Source: Herbaspirillum sp. DW155 (GTDB taxonomy: Bacteria; Pseudomonadota; Gammaproteobacteria; Burkholderiales; Burkholderiaceae_D). Taken from it: DNA of 64,000 bases. Position numbers and translations under genes: made by a program. Shown in pieces: positions 55,978-64,000 of this stretch. The stretch spans positions 2,480,001 through 2,544,000 of the forward strand of contig NZ_AP029028.1 in NCBI RefSeq assembly GCF_037076565.1, in the 5' to 3' direction. Each line of letters begins with the position of its first letter. Positions within the stretch are counted from its first letter, which is position 1. The notes below the pieces were generated by a model. The model made no database searches and was not told where the DNA came from. It saw only the letters and a program-made list of their open reading frames with translations.

Positions 55978-57818
55978 GAGAGGGCGGGAGAAGAGGGTTC
56001 GGAGGCTGGCTGCGCGGGCGTGACGGCGTGGGCGTGCTGCATTTGCCACAGGCTGGCATAGCGCCCTTGTTGCTGCAGCAGCGCGGCATGCTGGCCTTGC
56101 TCGAGTACGTGCCCTTGTTCCAGCAAGACGATCTGGTCGGCGTGCGCGATGCTGCTCAGGCGGTGGGCGATGACCAGTACGGTCTTGTCAGCGGCCAGGG
56201 CCGAGAGGGCCAGTTGGATGCGATGTTCATTGAGGGCGTCGGCCTGGGAGGTGGCTTCGTCCAGCAGCAGGATGGGGGCATTCTTGAGAATGGCCCGGGC
56301 GATGGCCAGACGTTGTTGTTCGCCGCCCGAGAGCAGTGCGCTGCCCGGCGTCAGCAGGGTCTGGTAGCCCTGCGGCAGCGCCATGATGAACTCATGCGCC
56401 TGTGCCGCCCGCGCTGCTTGGATGACTTCCTCTTCGGTGGCGCCAGGTTTGCCCAAGCGGATGTTGTCGGCAATGCTCATGTCGAAGAGCTGGTTTTCCT
56501 GGAAGATGCAGGTGATGTTCTGGCGCAATGCCTCGCGCGTGTAGTCGTTGATGGGTCGCTCACCCAGCAGGATGCGGCCGCTGGTCACATCCCAGTGACG
56601 CAGCAAGAGCTTCACCAGCGTCGATTTGCCCGAACCGCTGCCGCCGACCAGGGCGGTAGTGGTGCCGGGATGCAGGGTCAGGCTGAGATTGTCCAGCACC
56701 GCCTGCTGGTGATAGGAGAACGAAACCTGCTCGCAGCGGATGGTGATTTTCTCGGGCAGGGCGGTGTGGCTGCCCTCGCGCTGTTCAGGAGCGCCCAGCA
56801 ATATGTCCAGGTGTTCGAAGGCCTGTTGCTGTTGCACGAAGCGATTGGAAAAACCGGCCAGCTTGGTCAAGAGGTTGCCCAGCCCAGGCGTGAAGAAGAC
56901 AAAGAAGCACAAGGTGGCCAGATCCAGGCTGCCCTGCTGGTGCCACCACAGGCCCAGCGGCAGCAGCAACAGCAGCGGTGAGCTCACCAGCACCTGCATC
57001 ACCAGATTGGGCAGCAGCGCGCCACGCACCCAGCGATGGGCGGTGCCGACATAGTCACCATTGGCTTCTTCCACCCGGGCCTGCATGGCGGCCCCGCTGT
57101 TGAACAGGCGTGCGGCGGGCATGGTGCGCAGGATCTCGGTCATGGCCTTGAACAGCTTGCCCTGGTTGAGATAGAAGTCCTGGGCAATGTCGTGCCGCTT
57201 GCGCATGAGCAGCATGCAGGCCACCATCCCCAGTACCAGGCTCGACAGCGAAGCCAGGCTGAGTCGCCAGTCCACTGCGAAGAGGGCGGCGATGACGATG
57301 AGCGGTGCAATGAAGTGCGAAGTCAGTTCCGGGATCAGATGGGCCAGGCCATCTTCGAGTTGCTCGACGTCGTCGATCACCACCTGCCGGATCTTCTGTG
57401 AAGAATGGTCCTGGAAAAAACCCAGTGGCGCATTGACCAGCCTGGAGAGCAACTGGCCGCGCAGCTCGGTCTGGATGTCTGCCGCCATCAGGTGCGAGCT
57501 CACCTGGCTGGCCAGGAAGCACAGCCGCCCCGCCAGCGTCCCGCCAATGAGCCAGCCCACCAGGGCAATGAGGCGCTCCTGGTCGAGCGACGCATGCAGC
57601 AGCGCCAGGCTGAACTGATAGGCCACTAAGTTGGGCGTGAGGCTCAGGATGGCCGCAGCAATGCCGGCCAGCGTGGCAATGAGCAGGGGACCTGGTCTCG
57701 TGCGGGTCAGCGCCAGCAGCCGGGAGACTGCGCCAGGCGCAGGGGCAGCGCGCGCTGCGGAAGCAGAGGCAGCCTCAGGAGGGGCCGCATCCGATGGGGT
57801 CAGAGGAGTCGCTTGCAC
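55974..57818 (-). CDS. ABC half-transporter, siderophore uptake (YbtP/IrtA-like)
   Basis: A 614-residue fused membrane-ATPase protein. After an Ala/Pro-rich N-terminus come six helices, then Walker A GGSGSGKST, signature LSGGEQQRLAIARAIL, Walker B ILLLDEATSQAD and H-loop VIAHRLSSI. It is coupled to the second half-transporter by ATGA overlap, so they probably form a heterodimer. There is no FAD-type siderophore-interaction domain at the N-terminus, unlike mycobacterial IrtA. Confidence 0.87.
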   Translation of the reverse strand: MQATPLTPSDAAPPEAASASAARAAPAPGAVSRLLALTRTRPGPLLIATLAGIAAAILSLTPNLVAYQFSLALLHASLDQERLIALVGWLIGGTLAGRLCFLASQVSSHLMAADIQTELRGQLLSRLVNAPLGFFQDHSSQKIRQVVIDDVEQLEDGLAHLIPELTSHFIAPLIVIAALFAVDWRLSLASLSSLVLGMVACMLLMRKRHDIAQDFYLNQGKLFKAMTEILRTMPAARLFNSGAAMQARVEEANGDYVGTAHRWVRGALLPNLVMQVLVSSPLLLLLPLGLWWHQQGSLDLATLCFFVFFTPGLGNLLTKLAGFSNRFVQQQQAFEHLDILLGAPEQREGSHTALPEKITIRCEQVSFSYHQQAVLDNLSLTLHPGTTTALVGGSGSGKSTLVKLLLRHWDVTSGRILLGERPINDYTREALRQNITCIFQENQLFDMSIADNIRLGKPGATEEEVIQAARAAQAHEFIMALPQGYQTLLTPGSALLSGGEQQRLAIARAILKNAPILLLDEATSQADALNEHRIQLALSALAADKTVLVIAHRLSSIAHADQIVLLEQGHVLEQGQHAALLQQQGRYASLWQMQHAHAVTPAQPASEPSSPALS

Positions 57819-57847
57819 GGCAGCACCTTTCTTGGAATCCGGCCTGC

Positions 57848-58237
57848 TCAGGCGGCCAGCCAGTGGTTGGCCTGGGCCAGCGCGGCATCCTTGTCGGCCA
57901 CGATCTTGTAGGGATAGGGCGAGCGGCTGGACATCACATAGATCAGCGCCTTGCGCCAGAAGGCATTGCGTTTGCGCTCGTCAGGCTCGATGCGCACTGC
58001 GCCCAGGCACCACTTGCGTTGTTCGGCCAGGGTGCGTTTGCTCCACTGCGCATACAGCTTCATGAAATGCGCAGAATCGCGCGGCAGCTCCGCCCCGGAA
58101 AAGACCAGAACGAATTTCGCGCCGCGCGCCAGCACGGCGTCGAGCTGCGCAATGACGCCGTCGGCGTCGGCGTCGGCGACATGATCGGGCATCTGGTAGT
58201 GGACGATAGGCCAGTCGTGGGTGCTGATGATGCTCAT
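57848..58237 (-). CDS. Small conserved-looking protein of the siderophore locus, function unknown
   Basis: A 129-residue soluble protein from MSIISTHDW (AGGGAA upstream). It has no signal peptide or metal motif that I recognise. An alternation such as VIAQLDAVLARGAKFVLVFSGAELPRDS, followed by a basic helix (WSKRTLAEQRKWCLGAVRIEPDERKRNAFWRK), suggests an alpha/beta SpoIIAA/STAS-like fold, which is a guess. It is first in the operon with the two half-transporters, 29 bases before them and downstream of a Fur-box-like site, so it should be iron-regulated. Confidence 0.6.
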   Translation of the reverse strand: MSIISTHDWPIVHYQMPDHVADADADGVIAQLDAVLARGAKFVLVFSGAELPRDSAHFMKLYAQWSKRTLAEQRKWCLGAVRIEPDERKRNAFWRKALIYVMSSRSPYPYKIVADKDAALAQANHWLAA

Positions 58238-58326
58238 CTCGGTTTTCCCTTTTTGTTCATGAGGTGGCGTTGACGTTTTGCCGTGGACGCCTGGAGGGCG
58301 TGCGAGCGATACTATCAAAATTTGAT

Positions 58327-58345
58327 GCAAATGCGAATCATTATT
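58327..58345. promoter_or_regulatory. Fur-box-like site between divergent siderophore genes
   Basis: GCAAATGCGAATCATTATT matches most positions of the 19-bp Fur consensus (AATG..AATCATTAT). It lies 90 bases upstream of the minus-strand operon and about 300 bases before the receptor gene, so it may repress both. The 300 bases between it and the receptor start hold no gene I recognise, only a leader. Confidence 0.6.
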
Positions 58346-58647
58346 GGTATTATCTGATCCGCTGTAAATCGTCGTAATCATTCAACCGTGAACTTTTTGA
58401 TACCAGGAAGGTGTTGCGTAGCGTTCGAGGCCGATGTTCTGGAGCGGGGTGTCATCTGTGCCACCTCGCGTAATTTGCCCGGGGAGGACACTGGCATGCG
58501 GATCTCAATAGCGGCATCGGCGCGTAATCTGTTCTTAGCCTTGTTTCTTGCCCGTGAACAGTGGAGAGGGGATCGCATTGGCGTGCTGGCATGCCATCGC
58601 GGTCTTCTCAAGACACCTGCAGGTACGAGATTAAGGACAACGAAAAC

Positions 58648-60699
58648 ATGTTCCAAAGAAAGCCGATCTGTCTGGCCCTCACCGGGGCGATGACTCTGTA
58701 TTCGCCGCTGGGCGTGGCGCAGGATAGTGCTTCGCAAGGGGCCGCCCTGCCCGAGGTGACGGTGCAGGCAAGCAAGCAGGGCAAGACCGAGCAGAAGATC
58801 AACGGCTCCATCAGCGTAGTCTCAGGTGCGACGCTGGAGCAAGCCAACGTCAGCCGCACCGATGATCTGCAACGCGCCTTGCCTGACCTGTATCTGCCGC
58901 AACAGGGCAACAGCGCGTTCATCACACCGTCGCTGCGTGGCGTGGCCTCCCTCAATACCTACAATCCGGCCGTGGTGATGTATGTGGACGGTGTGCCGCA
59001 GTTCGTGACGGCACAGTCGCAGCTGCTTACCAATGTGGAACAGGTGGAACTGCTGCGAGGCCCCCAGGGCAGCCTGTTTGGCCGCAATGCCGCCGCCGGG
59101 GTGATCAATATCGTCACGCGCCAGCCTGACAATGAACTGGCCGGCCATGTCGAAGGTGGGTTTGGCAACCGTGGCCGCCGCACCACCACTGCTTCCATCT
59201 CAGGACCGCTGGTCAAGGACACCCTGTATGGCGAAGCCGTGATTGCCTACGACAGCGCCGACGGCTTCCTGCGTAGCCTCTCCAGTGGGCAGGACAATGT
59301 GGGCATGCGCGAGGATGTGGCCGGCCAGGTCAAGCTGCGCTATGCCCCCGTGGGCGGGCCGCTGGACGTGCGTTTCATGACCAGCCATGAGTGCGTCCGC
59401 TCTGCCGAAGACAACTACGTCTCCTACACCAATTTCAGCAACCGGGTCATCCTGGACGGCAACTCCGTACCGGGGCTGGCTACGATGAACTCCTATATGA
59501 AGCGCTGTATCGACAACGTGTCGCTGAGCGCCGATTACGACTTCAGCGACTATCGCCTCAGCCTGGTCACGGCCCGCAACAAGGTCGATATCCGCGAGCG
59601 GCTGCTGGGTGCGCAGGGCAAGTCCATGCCCGAAAGCCAGGAGAGCCTGTCGCAGGAAGTCCGCTTGGCCACCCGCGGCACGGGCCGTGCATGGGATGGC
59701 GTGGTGGGCGCCTACTTTGAACACGGTCGCTACAAGCAGCGCAGCAGTTACGTGCTATTCCCGACCTTCGGCACCGACCGCTCGCAGACCACCACCGACT
59801 CGGCCGCCGTGTTCGTCGACGGGATCTGGCACGTTACCCCGCGTTGGGATGTCAGCGCCGGTGCGCGCCTGGTGCAGGACAAGGCCGAGACCTCCGGGGT
59901 GCTACCCATCGAAGGGGTGGCTGCCTATGCCGCCAGCACCAGCAGCAACAAGGCGCTGGGCAAGTTGAGCACGGGCTATCAGCTCACACCTTCGCTGCGT
60001 TCCTACGCCAGCCTCAGCCAGGGTTACAAGCCGGGCGGCTACAATCTCCAGCCGACCAGCGCCAACGACAGCCGCTCCTATCGTCCCGAGACCTCGCTGA
60101 ACTATGAGATGGGGCTCAAGTTCAACACCCCGGACCAGAAGGTGAGCGCCCGCGCCGCCGTGTTCCAGATCGAAAGCCGCAATACCCAGCTGTACCAGGG
60201 CATCGTCGGCAGCCAGTACCTGACCAACGCCGGACAAGCCCGCTCTCGCGGCATCGAAGCCAACCTGTCGGCTGAAGTGTTGCGCAACTGGACGCTGGGC
60301 CTGGATGCGCAGGTGGTCGATTCGATCTTCACCGACTATCACGTCAACAGCAGCACCGACTACACCGGCAACAAGCTGCCCTTCGTGCCCCGCTATATCC
60401 TGGCGGCCAGCCTGAGCGGCCGCATTGCTACCGACGTGGGCATGGTACGTCCGCGCGTGGCAGCGCGCTACATCGGCCAGCAGCAGTTCGATGCGGCCAA
60501 TAGCCTGAAGCAGCAGGGCTACATGCTGGTGGATGGCCAGGTGTCGTGGCGCGCTACCAGCAAGCTCGATGTGAGCTTCTACATCAACAATGCCTTCGAC
60601 AAGCGTTATCTGAACTATGCCGCTACCTCCAACGGACTGAGGTTCGGTACCCTGGGCGAAGGCCGGGAGTTCGGCGTGAAGCTGCGTTACGATTTCTGA
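58648..60699 (+). CDS. TonB-dependent receptor, FyuA-like (ferric thiazoline siderophore)
   Basis: A 683-residue outer-membrane receptor from ATG 58648 (AAGGA ten bases upstream). It has a signal peptide to about GVAQDS, the TonB box LPEVTVQA, the plug (RTDDLQRALPDLYLPQQGN, VEQVELLRGPQGSLFGRNAAAGVINIVTR), the barrel, and a C-terminal REFGVKLRYDF. Length and sequence style match FyuA (673 residues), the yersiniabactin/pesticin receptor. The neighbours (thiazolinyl imide reductase, type II thioesterase, YbtPQ-like pair) support this. Confidence 0.88.
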   Translation: MFQRKPICLALTGAMTLYSPLGVAQDSASQGAALPEVTVQASKQGKTEQKINGSISVVSGATLEQANVSRTDDLQRALPDLYLPQQGNSAFITPSLRGVASLNTYNPAVVMYVDGVPQFVTAQSQLLTNVEQVELLRGPQGSLFGRNAAAGVINIVTRQPDNELAGHVEGGFGNRGRRTTTASISGPLVKDTLYGEAVIAYDSADGFLRSLSSGQDNVGMREDVAGQVKLRYAPVGGPLDVRFMTSHECVRSAEDNYVSYTNFSNRVILDGNSVPGLATMNSYMKRCIDNVSLSADYDFSDYRLSLVTARNKVDIRERLLGAQGKSMPESQESLSQEVRLATRGTGRAWDGVVGAYFEHGRYKQRSSYVLFPTFGTDRSQTTTDSAAVFVDGIWHVTPRWDVSAGARLVQDKAETSGVLPIEGVAAYAASTSSNKALGKLSTGYQLTPSLRSYASLSQGYKPGGYNLQPTSANDSRSYRPETSLNYEMGLKFNTPDQKVSARAAVFQIESRNTQLYQGIVGSQYLTNAGQARSRGIEANLSAEVLRNWTLGLDAQVVDSIFTDYHVNSSTDYTGNKLPFVPRYILAASLSGRIATDVGMVRPRVAARYIGQQQFDAANSLKQQGYMLVDGQVSWRATSKLDVSFYINNAFDKRYLNYAATSNGLRFGTLGEGREFGVKLRYDF

Positions 60700-60763
60700 G
60701 CGGAGCGCAGGGCCAGTTGATCAGCGTAGTCGTGGCGTGATCACTGGTCGAAGCAAGTAAAAA

Positions 60764-60793
60764 AACAGGCAAAGGCGCAGGCCTTTGCCTGTT
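60764..60793. terminator. Strong bidirectional terminator
   Basis: AACAGGCAAAGGC pairs perfectly over 13 bp with GCCTTTGCCTGTT, loop GCAG. T-rich sequence follows on the plus strand and an A run precedes it, so it can end both the receptor gene and the convergent biosynthesis operon. Confidence 0.85.
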
Positions 60794-60882
60794 CTTGTTT
60801 TTGTTGTTGATATTCCGTTTCTATCTTTGCCTTTGTCTTTATCGATGATCGATGTTGATGTCGGGATCAAGCCATCAAATCA

Positions 60883-61647
60883 TCAAACCTTCTCCCTGCC
60901 CTGCACCGCCCGGCGTGCAATCTGCTGCCATAGCCCCTGCTGGGCTTGTTCATCGGGGAAATGTGCGCCCGCAATGACCTGCTGGCTGAAGTCCGCTGCT
61001 GTATGCATTTGCCACAGCGCCATTTGTGCCGCGCTCACTTCGGGATCACGCTCTCCGACGAAGCTATGCAGCGGGCATTGCAGCGCCGGTCTGGGCTGGT
61101 ATTGATAGCACTCGGTGATGGCAAAGTCGGCGCGGATGACGGGAAGAAAAAGCGCTTGCAGTTCCGGGTGCGCCAGCAGTGTGGTGCCATTGCCACCCAG
61201 TGCCAGCAATTGCTCGACCAGCTCGGCATCGCCCATCTGATGACGCCAGGGCATCGGTGTCGGCAGTTGCGGCGGTCGCCTGCCCGAAACGAACAAGGCC
61301 TGCGGTGGCCGACCCTGCGCTTGCAGGGCGCTGGCCAGTTCAAAGCCCAGCAGCGCACCCAGGCTGTGTCCATAGATGGCATAGCGTTCGGGAAGTAGCC
61401 CGAGCAAAGCGTGGCTCATGTCCTCGATCAGCGTGAGATGGCTGGTATGCAGGGATTGGCTGCGGCGCGTTCCGTGTCCGGGCAATTCGAGGGGGGCGAT
61501 GTGGATGCCGTAGCCGGCAAAATAGGCTTGCCAGCTGCGGAAGCTGGCCGCATTGCTGCCGGCGTGGTGCAGGCAGAACAAGGTCATGCCACTGCGATGC
61601 GTATCGTTGAAGGGCAGGTAGGGGCTGGTTGGTGTGGAAGAGATCAT
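60883..61647 (-). CDS. Type II thioesterase of siderophore biosynthesis (YbtT-like)
   Basis: A 254-residue alpha/beta-hydrolase starting MISSTPTSPYL, overlapping the upstream stop by ATGA. It has LFCLHHAGSNAASFRSW, the PLELPGHGTR segment, the nucleophile elbow IYGHSLGALLGFELA and a C-terminal His in GAHFPDEQ. Type II thioesterases clear mis-loaded carrier domains of NRPS/PKS assembly lines. Confidence 0.92.
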   Translation of the reverse strand: MISSTPTSPYLPFNDTHRSGMTLFCLHHAGSNAASFRSWQAYFAGYGIHIAPLELPGHGTRRSQSLHTSHLTLIEDMSHALLGLLPERYAIYGHSLGALLGFELASALQAQGRPPQALFVSGRRPPQLPTPMPWRHQMGDAELVEQLLALGGNGTTLLAHPELQALFLPVIRADFAITECYQYQPRPALQCPLHSFVGERDPEVSAAQMALWQMHTAADFSQQVIAGAHFPDEQAQQGLWQQIARRAVQGREKV

Positions 61648-63344
61648 GCGTGTGCTATTTCCTCTGTCCAAGGGCTGGACAGCAGTTGATCGATGCACGC
61701 CAGCAGTTGTGGCCGCTGCTGGCGCAGGAAGAAGTGGCCGCCCGCCACGGCTTGCGCTGAAAACCGACCACGGGTGTGGTTGCGCCATTGCAACGCCTGC
61801 TCAGGCGTGACCAGATGATCGTCCTCGGCATAGAAGAGCGTGATGGGCGCATCGATGCTGCAGTCATTGGCGCAACAATAGTGTTCGGCCAGCTGGCTGT
61901 CGCTGCGCAGGGCCGGCATGACGGTCTGCATCATGTCGGTATGCTGCAGGATATCGGTGGGCGTGCCGCCCAGTTGGGCCACGGCGTGGGCGAACTGGGC
62001 CGGCGGCAGGTGCGAAAGCGCTTGTCGTACCGGCACGCTGGGAGCGGGACAGGCCAGCACGATGAGATGCTGCGGCGGTGTTCCCTGGGCGCTGAAGTGA
62101 CGCGCCAGTTCGAACGCGATCTTGCCGCCCAGGCTACAGCCCAGCAGCGCCCAGGGCTGCTGCACATAGGGCTGTAATACCGCGGCCAGTTGCTGCACCA
62201 GCTTGTCCATGTTCACATGGGCGGCTTCGGCCAGCCGGTTCTCGTGCCCGGGCAACTGGAGCGGATGCAGGCTCCAGTGCGCGCTGGCCGACGTCCAGTC
62301 CCGATAGATGGACGCGCCGCCGCCTGCATAAGGTAGCGCGAACAGTTGGCAATGACCGGGTCTGGCTTGCATGGCCGGATGACTGAGCGGCAGCCAGCTG
62401 CCACCCCGCTCGGCGGGCGTGGCCGGCCGTGGCGTCGGTGGCTGTGTTTGTCGCGGTTGTTGCACTTGTTCCAGCCGCTGGCCGCGCTGGCGCAGCGCTT
62501 CCTGCAGTGCAGGGCCAATCGGCTGCGCTCGCCGGGTGCTCTTGCGCCAGTGCTGGATGATGTAGTCGGCGCGGCCCTCTTCCAGAGCGGCAAAGAGGGG
62601 CGAGTCGGGGTTGGCCAGATACTGTTGCAGTTCAGCGTGCAAGGAGGGATTGTCCAGTTCCGCCAGGACCTGCTGCAATCGCCGCCACAAATGGGGTGAG
62701 GCGCGTCGACGCGAAGCCAGCACCTCTTGCCTGACCGAGCGGTGCTGCTGCAGCTCCAGGCCGCACAGGGACAGGGCCTCTTGCAGCAGCGGCAGGCTGT
62801 TCTGGTCGATGACGTCGCTGAAACAGAAATAACCCTGCGGGGCCAGGATGCGCTGCACCTGTTCGAAAAACGCCGGCAGGTCGCTGTAGGCGCCCGAGGA
62901 TTCCATGTTCAGCACCACATCCACGCTATTGTCGGGATGCGGCAGGCGGCAGGCGTCCCCCAGCTGGAAGCGCAGGCGCCGTCCCTGGTGTTGCTGGCGG
63001 CAGTAAGCGATATTGCTGGGGCTGATGTCGATGCCTATCAGTTGCGTGGGCGCATAGAAACGCTGCAGCAGGGCCAGCGCTCCACCTCGGCCACAGCCGA
63101 TGTCCATGATCCGTTTGCCATCCAGGGGCGTCTTGCCGATGATTTCCAGCACCAGGCGGGCCTGGCTGTGATTGGGCTCGTGATCCGCGATGCGATGGCA
63201 GGCCTGGTCCCTGTCCGGGCAGTCGCTGTGATAGCCCCAGTTCAGATAGTGGGCATGGTCGGCCAGCCCGGCGTGTTCCAGCAGGGTGGCCAGACCCTGG
63301 TAGGCCAGCCGGTTGCGGCGATGGTTAGCGTCCAGCATGGGCAT
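61644..63344 (-). CDS. Methyltransferase-thioesterase fusion protein
   Basis: A 566-residue two-domain protein. Residues 1 to about 280 form an SAM-dependent methyltransferase (MDIGCGRGGALALLQRF motif I, LGDACRLPHPDNSVDVVLNMES). A Gln/Pro-rich linker follows at about 290-320, then a thioesterase from LFALPYAGGGASIYRDW with nucleophile elbow LLGCSLGGKIAFELA and AGGHFFLR. In yersiniabactin synthetase such activities are domains of one megaenzyme; here they are a freestanding fusion. It may C-methylate a thiazoline intermediate or edit the line. It overlaps the upstream reductase gene by 20 bases. Confidence 0.85.
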   Translation of the reverse strand: MPMLDANHRRNRLAYQGLATLLEHAGLADHAHYLNWGYHSDCPDRDQACHRIADHEPNHSQARLVLEIIGKTPLDGKRIMDIGCGRGGALALLQRFYAPTQLIGIDISPSNIAYCRQQHQGRRLRFQLGDACRLPHPDNSVDVVLNMESSGAYSDLPAFFEQVQRILAPQGYFCFSDVIDQNSLPLLQEALSLCGLELQQHRSVRQEVLASRRRASPHLWRRLQQVLAELDNPSLHAELQQYLANPDSPLFAALEEGRADYIIQHWRKSTRRAQPIGPALQEALRQRGQRLEQVQQPRQTQPPTPRPATPAERGGSWLPLSHPAMQARPGHCQLFALPYAGGGASIYRDWTSASAHWSLHPLQLPGHENRLAEAAHVNMDKLVQQLAAVLQPYVQQPWALLGCSLGGKIAFELARHFSAQGTPPQHLIVLACPAPSVPVRQALSHLPPAQFAHAVAQLGGTPTDILQHTDMMQTVMPALRSDSQLAEHYCCANDCSIDAPITLFYAEDDHLVTPEQALQWRNHTRGRFSAQAVAGGHFFLRQQRPQLLACIDQLLSSPWTEEIAHA

Positions 63345-64000
63345 GTTCTCTGGCGTAGGAAACGGGATCAGGGAAGGGCGGGCAGGGCGGGGCCAGCTCG
63401 GTCATGACGGGCTGGCCGACGGCGCGCATGATGTCCAGCCAGGCCTGGCCATGCTGGACCCAGTGCGGACTATCCGGGCTGGGTTCCTGCATGAGTTCGT
63501 CCAGCGCCCGGAAGATGGCATGGGGAATGTCCTCTTCGACCGCCTCATTGAGGCTGGGCGCCTGCGCCGGCCCGAAGGTGATGGAGGTGGGCTGGCGGTT
63601 GTAGCGGCTGCTGCGCAGCGCTTCGCCGTTGAGGAGGTATGAGGCGTCGGCACCATCCTCTTGATAGTTGGGTGCGTAGATCGGGTGGCTCCAGACTACG
63701 GGGCCATAGCTGTTGGCCAGCAGGATATTGCCCTGCGGTCCACCGCAGCTGATCCGGTGCATCACCAGACTGTGGTGGTCCAGGTCGCGGTGGTCCAGAT
63801 AGGTTTGCAGATGCAGGCTCAAGGGAATCCCCGCCAGCACACCCTGCAGCGAGCGAAACGGCCAGGGGTGCGCTGGCCGGGGCAGCGTCTCCAGGCTCAA
63901 GGGCGCGCTTACAGCAAAGGGCGCCAAGCCGCCCAGGGCGCGTCCCAGGATATCCAGGCTGGAGTACAGCAGTTGCAGGCTGGTCGTCATCTCGATGAAC
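63325..64000 (-). CDS. Thiazolinyl imide reductase (3' part, 5' beyond window)
   Basis: At least 225 codons of a Gfo/Idh/MocA-type reductase like Irp3/YbtU and PchG. Recognisable segments are YSSLDILGRALGGLAPF, LQTYLDHRDLDHHSLVMHRI, GNILLANSYGPVVWSHPIYAP and the C-terminal WLDIMRAVGQP. The frame is open to the window edge through FIE before the first visible Met, so the start lies beyond. The enzyme reduces a thiazoline to thiazolidine with NADPH on the assembly line, which marks the locus as pyochelin/yersiniabactin-like. Confidence 0.88.
   Translation of the reverse strand, partial: FIEMTTSLQLLYSSLDILGRALGGLAPFAVSAPLSLETLPRPAHPWPFRSLQGVLAGIPLSLHLQTYLDHRDLDHHSLVMHRISCGGPQGNILLANSYGPVVWSHPIYAPNYQEDGADASYLLNGEALRSSRYNRQPTSITFGPAQAPSLNEAVEEDIPHAIFRALDELMQEPSPDSPHWVQHGQAWLDIMRAVGQPVMTELAPPCPPFPDPVSYAREHAHAGR

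Noticed and set aside
58150-58185. Short GTCGGC tandem repeat
   Set aside because: It encodes the Asp/Ala run DADADG inside the small siderophore-locus gene in frame. It is codon-level low complexity, not a separate element.
58388-58693. 101-codon plus-strand frame between the Fur-like site and the receptor gene
   Set aside because: No ribosome binding site or recognisable protein is seen, and it runs into the receptor gene in another frame. I treat the stretch as leader.
1-64000. CRISPR arrays, rRNA and tRNA genes
   Set aside because: I looked for regularly spaced repeats and for rRNA or tRNA-like sequences and saw none; a short tRNA could still escape reading by eye.

Overview
The window comes from a GC-rich betaproteobacterium. 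Gene content and protein style (chemoreceptors, rbs genes, nag-type salicylate genes, thiazoline siderophore genes) suggest a plant- or soil-associated member of Oxalobacteraceae, most like Herbaspirillum. That placement is an inference from protein resemblance; there is no rRNA gene here. No tRNA, rRNA or CRISPR array was seen.

Layout. 1-2276: tail of a ribose operon (LacI-type regulator, ribokinase, ribose pyranase). 2499-9549: chemoreceptor, AsmA-like protein, glyoxalase-like protein, hybrid histidine kinase. 9735-11213: a fluoride riboswitch in front of a fluoride-type CLC antiporter. 11485-16174: orphan glycogen branching enzyme, a fragment of an amino-acid ABC transporter, and an acyltransferase-3/SGNH protein. 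16354-17976: a low-GC island with an AvrRpt2-like cysteine protease, a decayed phage-type replication gene and an 85-bp inverted-repeat element.

17977-30621 is a complete salicylate-to-gentisate-to-fumarate/pyruvate module: NahR/NagR-type regulator, salicylate 5-hydroxylase (NagAa, NagG, NagH, NagAb), gentisate dioxygenase (NagI), fumarylpyruvate hydrolase (NagK), maleylpyruvate isomerase (NagL). A five-gene branched-chain-type ABC importer sits inside it and a frameshifted porin follows it. Together they suggest uptake of an aromatic acid and its ring hydroxylation, ring cleavage and hydrolysis.

30803-40736 is a regulatory and chemotaxis stretch (TetR, HD-GYP, two chemoreceptors of which one is frameshifted, AraC, isochorismatase-like hydrolase, cupin) interrupted by an IS2-like element with an intact 5-bp target duplication. 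41251-50803 holds a Tat-exported esterase-like protein, small metabolic enzymes, a TonB-dependent siderophore receptor with its PiuC partner, and an MFS/MDR/VOC operon divergent from a LysR gene. 51827-54133 is a second mobile island: an IS407-type element, a low-GC gene whose whole sequence follows the CheD deamidase pattern, and an IS256 remnant.

54208-64000 is one side of a yersiniabactin/pyochelin-type siderophore locus: paired ABC half-transporters, a small unknown protein, a FyuA-like receptor behind a Fur-box-like site, a type II thioesterase, a methyltransferase-thioesterase fusion and the 3' part of a thiazolinyl imide reductase.

The most interesting signal is the pair of low-GC genes at 16354-17109 and 53243-53905. 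Each sits beside mobile-element debris, has a Ser/Asn-rich N-terminus and a recognisable Cys-protease or Cys-deamidase core, and is preceded by an imperfect HrpL-type promoter beginning GGAACT. I infer that both are type III effectors; no secretion genes lie in this window.
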